From: Bacteroidota bacterium
GTDB taxonomy: Bacteria; Bacteroidota; Bacteroidia; NS11-12g; UBA955
Length of the DNA: 7,904 bases
Assembly (NCBI GenBank): GCA_018969565.1
Contig: JAGWYC010000088.1
Coordinates: 1 to 7,904 of the forward strand
Direction of reading: 5' to 3'
The notes beneath the pieces are model-generated. The model was given only the letters and a program-made list of their open reading frames with translations, was not told where the DNA came from and made no database searches. The position numbers were made by a program, and so were the translations under genes. Shown in pieces: positions 5,207-7,904 of this stretch (position 1 is the stretch's first letter; each line of letters starts with the position of its first letter).

Positions 5207-7684
5207 ATGCCGGTGAACAGGCTTTTACTGATTGCGCTGCTGATATTGGGTTTCCCTGAGGAAATGCTGGCACAGCAAAGCTGCATTTTGCGCATGGAGC
5301 TGCGCGACCAGGAAGATAAACCTGTTCCCGGAGTCTGGATTAAACCTCTCGGAAGCCTGAACGGAGCGCTCACCAATGAGGATGGTCGCTGCGCTATTAA
5401 AGTCCCCTGTGATTCAGCCATCCGTATTGAAGGTTTTTTTGAGCGCAAACGCGTGTTTAGCGGCCAGATGGTCGCGCTGAAAGACAGTACAAAGTACCAG
5501 ATAGCCTACCTCAATGCAGGCGTTGGCAATATGGAATTACTGCGCATCACCTCAGGCACCGGAACCGGACTGAACATAGAACTGAAACCAAGAGCGGTGG
5601 AAGGTATGACCGGCCTGGGCAGCGGCATTGAGAACATAATTAAAACCCTGCCGGGGGTGTTCAGCAACAACGAATTGTCCTCTCAATACAGCGTACGGGG
5701 GGGTAATTTTGATGAAAACCTTGTTTATGTCAATGATGTAGAAATTTACCGTCCGCAGCTCATTCACAGCGGGCAACAGGAAGGCTTGAGTTTCATCAAC
5801 CCTCTGCTGGTAAAAAACCTGAAATTCAGTGCCGGAGGCTTCGAAGCCCGCTACGGCGATAAGCAAAGCAGCGTGCTCGATGTGGAATACCGTAAGCCCA
5901 CACGTTTTGAAAGCACTATTGACATTGGATTGCTAGGAGCATCGCTGGCCGTAGAACAACTTTCTGCCAACCGCAGACTGAGTGGCATAGGAAGCCTACG
6001 CTGGCGCTCCAATACGCTGGTTTTAAATACCCTGGATGTGCGCGGTCGTTATGTAACCAATTTTTATGATGCCCAGTGGCTGATTGCCTATCGTCTTACG
6101 CCACGGCTGCGCATCGAATGGCTGGGTAATACCGCCGAGAACCGATATCGCCTGAATCCGGAGAGCCGTGAAACTTCCTTCGGAACTGCCCAAAATGCTT
6201 TTAACCTGTATGTGGCCATGGGCGGGCAGGAATTCAGCGGTTACAACAGCGCCATGTCTGCCCTTTCACTGATCTGGAAACCACGCAGGAGTACAGAGCT
6301 GAAGCTGATTGGATCAGCTTTTGCCACCCGGGAACAAGAGGTTTTTGATGTATTCGGAGCGTATAGCCTTGGGCTGCTCGACAAAGACCCATCTTCAGAA
6401 ACCTATGGCAAACCCATCCGCAATCTCGGTGCAGGCAGCTTTATTGATCATGGCAGAAATCGTCTGAACACCAGGGTGATCAATCTGTCCCAACTGGGCA
6501 ACTGGAATTCATCAAACAAGAAAATTTCACTGCACTGGGGCGCCCGGATACAACAGGAACAAATCAGGGATAAAATCCACGAATGGCTGTACAATGATTC
6601 ATCTGAATACAATATACCTCCCTTTGGTTTTGGCAGGGACAGTGTGGTCATGGATGGCTATGTGAGCGGCCGGGCCAAACTTTCATCCTGGAGGGCCTCC
6701 GCGCATCTGCAAAGTAGTTTCCTGATTCATAAATCATCCAATACCCGCATAACCGTAGGCAGCAGAAGTCAATACTGGAGTCTGAACGGACAATGGATAC
6801 ACAGTCCCAGAATTCAACTCAGCATGGAGCCAAACAGAGCCTACAACACAAGCCTACCCGACTCATTGCGCCGTGATGTGGTGCGGCTTTATCTGGCAGG
6901 CGGTGTGTACAATCAACCCGCCTTTTATCGGGAGATGCGTCGTTTTGACGGCACATTGAATACGCAACTCAGGGCTCAGCAGAGTATTCATTTCGTAGCC
7001 GGAATGGAGCGTACGTTCATGATGTGGGGCCGCAAATTCAAATGGCTGAGCGAAGCCTATTACAAACAGCTTCAAAAGCAGGTTCCATACCTTTTTGACA
7101 ATATCCGCATCCGCTATTATGCAGAAAACAGCAGCAAAGGATATTCCTGGGGCGTGGATAACCGGGTAAATGGTGAATTTATCCCCGGGCTTGAATCGTG
7201 GTTTACCCTGAGTGTGCTGCAAAGCAAAGAGCGTATCAGCTACCGGAACTCCACAGGAAATGAAGTTATAAGCAATTGGCTGCGCAGGCCCACAGATAAA
7301 CGTGTGAATGCTGCCATCGTTTTTCAGGACGAACTGCCGGGTAACAAACGCTACCGTATGAACCTGAATCTGATTTTCGGCACGGGTATGCCTTACTACC
7401 TGGGCGGAAACCTTCGCTATAAGGATATTTACCGCATACCTCCCTATCGCCGTGTGGATATAGGTTTTACCAAAGTCATCGCCGATGCGGAATCAAAACC
7501 CAAAGGAAAGCTTTGGAATATGGTACAAAGCAGTTGGGTTTCGCTGGAAATATACAATATGCTCGGCATTGACAATGTAATCAGCTACCTGTGGGTAAAG
7601 GATTTCAGCGCTAATATCTATGGGGTTCCTGAATTTCTTACCGGAAGAATGCTCAACCTGCGCCTGCAAGTGCGTCTGAACTGA
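5207..7684 (+). CDS. TonB-dependent receptor with N-terminal carboxypeptidase-regulatory-like domain
   Basis: Complete outer-membrane receptor of 825 residues. Residues 1-23 form a signal peptide (VNRLLLIALLILGF core, likely cut after AQ in MLAQQS). Residues of about 27-105 form a beta-sandwich of the CarboxypepD_reg type (VPGVWIKPLGSLNGALTNEDGR), which Bacteroidota commonly place before the plug. The plug spans roughly 135-230: IENIIKTLPGV (141-151), YSVRGGNFDENLVYVNDVEIYRP (161-183), INPLLVKNLKFSAGGFEARYGDKQSSVLDVEYRKP (197-231). The remainder is barrel strands, ending in SWVSLEIYNMLGIDNVISYLWVKDF and LNLRLQVRLN. The last residue is Asn, not Phe. All three cysteines (26, 62, 68) lie in the N-terminal domain. 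No SusD-like partner follows, so a SusC glycan receptor is unlikely; the substrate is unknown. It starts 14 bp after rpe, so co-transcription is likely. There is no Shine-Dalgarno. Confidence 0.93.
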   Translation: MPVNRLLLIALLILGFPEEMLAQQSCILRMELRDQEDKPVPGVWIKPLGSLNGALTNEDGRCAIKVPCDSAIRIEGFFERKRVFSGQMVALKDSTKYQIAYLNAGVGNMELLRITSGTGTGLNIELKPRAVEGMTGLGSGIENIIKTLPGVFSNNELSSQYSVRGGNFDENLVYVNDVEIYRPQLIHSGQQEGLSFINPLLVKNLKFSAGGFEARYGDKQSSVLDVEYRKPTRFESTIDIGLLGASLAVEQLSANRRLSGIGSLRWRSNTLVLNTLDVRGRYVTNFYDAQWLIAYRLTPRLRIEWLGNTAENRYRLNPESRETSFGTAQNAFNLYVAMGGQEFSGYNSAMSALSLIWKPRRSTELKLIGSAFATREQEVFDVFGAYSLGLLDKDPSSETYGKPIRNLGAGSFIDHGRNRLNTRVINLSQLGNWNSSNKKISLHWGARIQQEQIRDKIHEWLYNDSSEYNIPPFGFGRDSVVMDGYVSGRAKLSSWRASAHLQSSFLIHKSSNTRITVGSRSQYWSLNGQWIHSPRIQLSMEPNRAYNTSLPDSLRRDVVRLYLAGGVYNQPAFYREMRRFDGTLNTQLRAQQSIHFVAGMERTFMMWGRKFKWLSEAYYKQLQKQVPYLFDNIRIRYYAENSSKGYSWGVDNRVNGEFIPGLESWFTLSVLQSKERISYRNSTGNEVISNWLRRPTDKRVNAAIVFQDELPGNKRYRMNLNLIFGTGMPYYLGGNLRYKDIYRIPPYRRVDIGFTKVIADAESKPKGKLWNMVQSSWVSLEIYNMLGIDNVISYLWVKDFSANIYGVPEFLTGRMLNLRLQVRLN

Positions 7685-7686
7685 TA

Positions 7687-7904
7687 TCAGCGGGAGCGGA
7701 TGGCATCTACAGGATTCATCCGAGAAGCCTGCAAAGCCGGAAGGATTCCTGCGAGCAGTCCAATGCCCACAGAAACTAAAATTCCGGTTAGTGCATCTGA
7801 GCCATTCAGACTGATGGTCATGGCACTTTGCATCACACCATGCAAAACAAAATTGGCCAGCATGGTACTTAGATAAACCAGGCCCAGACCAAGCAATCCG
7901 CCGA
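7687..7904 (-). CDS. ABC transporter permease, FtsX/MacB-like, C-terminus (5' end outside window)
   Basis: The minus-strand frame is open from the window end to TGA at 7687-7689, giving the last 71 or so residues of a longer protein. It shows two hydrophobic helices: GGLLGLGLVYLSTMLANFVL near the edge, then after a short polar stretch (SLNGSDALTG) ILVSVGIGLLAGILPALQASR. The protein ends with PALQASRMNPVDAIRSR. This closing pattern, a helix followed by P-A-x-x-A-x-R-x-x-P-x-x-A-I/L-R, is the C-terminal hallmark of FtsX-like permeases of the MacB/LolC type. These power efflux, lipoprotein release or cell-envelope processes together with a cytoplasmic ATPase; which of these applies cannot be told from this fragment. 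TTG at 7894-7896 is an internal leucine codon, not a start. It converges on the receptor gene with 2 bp between stops. Confidence 0.85.
   Translation of the reverse strand, partial: GGLLGLGLVYLSTMLANFVLHGVMQSAMTISLNGSDALTGILVSVGIGLLAGILPALQASRMNPVDAIRSR

Noticed and set aside
5282..5287. Cys26 of the second receptor as a lipoprotein attachment site
   Set aside because: The preceding residues AQQS do not form a lipobox; a type I signal peptide cleavage after AQ fits better.
6863..7222. 119-codon open frame on the minus strand inside the second receptor
   Set aside because: Antisense to continuous barrel-strand coding sequence with no independent support.
7681..7690. Perfect 10-bp palindrome CTGATATCAG spanning both convergent stop codons
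   Set aside because: Two opposed TGA stops with TA between them are automatically an 8-bp palindrome; only the flanking C/G pair is extra, so no function is needed to explain it.

Overview
The window looks like ordinary chromosomal DNA from a Bacteroidota bacterium. It has two large TonB-dependent outer-membrane receptors, one with the N-terminal carboxypeptidase-regulatory-like domain typical of that phylum. No gene start has a convincing Shine-Dalgarno sequence. The sequence just upstream of rpe matches the Bacteroidota -7 promoter consensus TAnnTTTG exactly. Base composition looks even throughout (about half G+C by eye), and I see no mobile element, CRISPR array, tRNA, rRNA or foreign-looking block. 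The genus cannot be determined from what is visible.

Layout: (1) 1-1332, the C-terminal 443 residues of a FecA-like TonB-dependent receptor, cut by the window edge. (2) 1333-1418, a short gap holding an AT-rich palindrome and an 18-bp stem-loop with a T-rich tail that ends six bases before the next gene. (3) 1419-2492, pyrD, quinone-dependent (class 2) dihydroorotate dehydrogenase. (4) 2541-4211, an APC-superfamily amino-acid permease of the cationic amino acid transporter type. (5) 4208-4507, a small DUF721/DciA-like protein overlapping the permease by ATGA. (6) 4521-5192, rpe, ribulose-phosphate 3-epimerase. (7) 5207-7684, a complete second TonB-dependent receptor. (8) On the minus strand, 7687 to the window end, the C-terminus of an FtsX/MacB-type ABC permease, converging on the receptor with only 2 bp between the stop codons.

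The genes from pyrD to the second receptor are co-directional, with gaps of 48, -4, 13 and 14 bp and no visible terminator between them, so they could share a transcript. Functionally the cluster is mixed: pyrimidine synthesis, amino-acid uptake, a probable replication-associated protein, the pentose phosphate pathway and outer-membrane uptake. It reads as a housekeeping cluster, not a dedicated pathway, and I see no convincing undescribed multi-gene system. The observation most worth checking is the stem-loop in front of pyrD. It has five G-U wobbles that pair only in plus-strand RNA, and it competes with an alternative helix reaching the pyrD start codon. It may be a plain terminator for the upstream receptor or a leader attenuator for pyrD.
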